NCBI GenBank assembly: GCA_008921705.1
Contig: VFFE01007186.1
Span: forward strand, 1,427,122-1,491,121
Reading direction: 5' to 3'
Length of the DNA stretch: 64,000 bases
Source of the DNA: Burhinus oedicnemus
Lineage: Eukaryota > Chordata > Aves > Charadriiformes > Burhinidae
Below the pieces are notes generated by a model that was not told the DNA's origin, did not search any database, and saw nothing but the letters and a program-made list of their open reading frames with translations. A program made the position numbers and the translations under genes. Shown piece by piece: positions 63,674-64,000 of this stretch (the first letter of the stretch is position 1; every line of letters starts with the position of its first letter).

Positions 63674-64000
63674 TCATAAAATCATAGAATGCTTTGATTT
63701 GGAAGGGACCTTAAAGATCATCTAGTTCCAGCCCCCCTGACAAGGGCAGGGACACCTTCCGCTAGACCAGGTTACTCAAAGCCCCATCCAACCTGGCCTT
63801 GAACACTTCCAGGGATGGGCCATCCTGGGCAACCTGTCTCCATGTCTCACAACCTTCATCATAAAAAAATTTATTCCTTGTATCTAATGTAAATCTACCC
63901 TCTTTCAGTTTAAAACCGTTACCCCTCATCCTATCCCTATACTCCCTGATAAACAGTGCCTCTCCACGTTTTCTGTAGGCCCCCTTTAAGTACTGGAATG
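63674..64000 (-). mobile_element. CR1 LINE, minus-strand copy running off the window
   Basis: The plus strand shows the reverse complement of a CR1 3' end: CATAAAATCATAGAATG (tail), then TTTGGAAGGGACCTTAAAG, TCATCTAGTTCCAGCCCCCC, AGGGACACCTTCCGCTAGAC, CCAACCTGGCCTTGAACACT and CCCCTCATCCTATCCC. It is cut by the window edge. It differs in detail from the copy at 6163-7157 and so belongs to another CR1 subfamily. Confidence 0.94.

Noticed and set aside
1..64000. CRISPR arrays, operons, toxin or phage systems
   Set aside because: No regularly spaced direct repeats, no clustered same-strand genes and no Shine-Dalgarno pattern are present. CR1 and LTR content shows this is bird nuclear DNA.

Overview
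This window is vertebrate nuclear DNA, almost certainly from a bird. The main evidence is a set of CR1 LINE fragments. They have the CR1 reverse-transcriptase motif (FADDTKL) and 3' tails built from ATTCTATG-like units, and there is no Alu, B1/B2 or L1. Avian-type LTRs and an LTR fragment I recall from bird genomes agree with this. I cannot name the species; the LTR fragment at 63.48 kb makes me lean to Neoaves, from memory only.

I found no protein-coding gene, exon, rRNA, functional tRNA or CRISPR array. The window reads as a gene desert or a large intron: AT-rich, CpG-poor and full of stops in all frames. The only long frames with recognisable protein content are decayed CR1 reverse transcriptases. 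Most other open frames start at TTG, GTG or CTG and show no family signature.

Layout: 1-4.8 kb is unremarkable AT-rich DNA. A plus-strand CR1 (4.79-5.90 kb) ends in a perfect (ATTCG)7(ATTCT)15 microsatellite, and a minus-strand CR1 follows at 6.16-7.16 kb. From 7.2 to 39 kb the DNA is mostly single copy. It contains pentanucleotide microsatellites at 17.14 and 25.15 kb, a CR1 tail remnant at 19.76 kb, an ancient CR1 relic at 25.94-26.34 kb, a GC/CpG-richer block at 28.84-30.29 kb and a perfect 24-bp palindrome at 33.33 kb. At 39.0-39.98 kb lies a minus-strand LTR with a duplicated polyadenylation-region segment; beside it is a decayed sequence collinear with a whole tRNA-Ile, where the primer binding site should be. 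Single-copy DNA resumes to 50.4 kb.

The last 14 kb is repeat-rich. Two LTRs of one family lie in opposite orientation (50.45-51.19 kb minus, 59.16-59.97 kb plus). Between them are two plus-strand CR1 copies (56.53 and 57.41 kb). An ancient minus-strand CR1 (about 60.84-63.47 kb) is interrupted by a solo LTR with an exact 6-bp target duplication (62,254-62,646). An ERV-like fragment and a younger minus-strand CR1 running off the window close the sequence.

No genes work together here; the content is a layered record of retroelement insertion. The best observations are the solo LTR with its intact target duplication, the inverted LTR pair, the tRNA-Ile-like relic beside the third LTR, and the CR1-born pentanucleotide microsatellite. 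Family assignments rest on recall of consensus patterns, not on a search.
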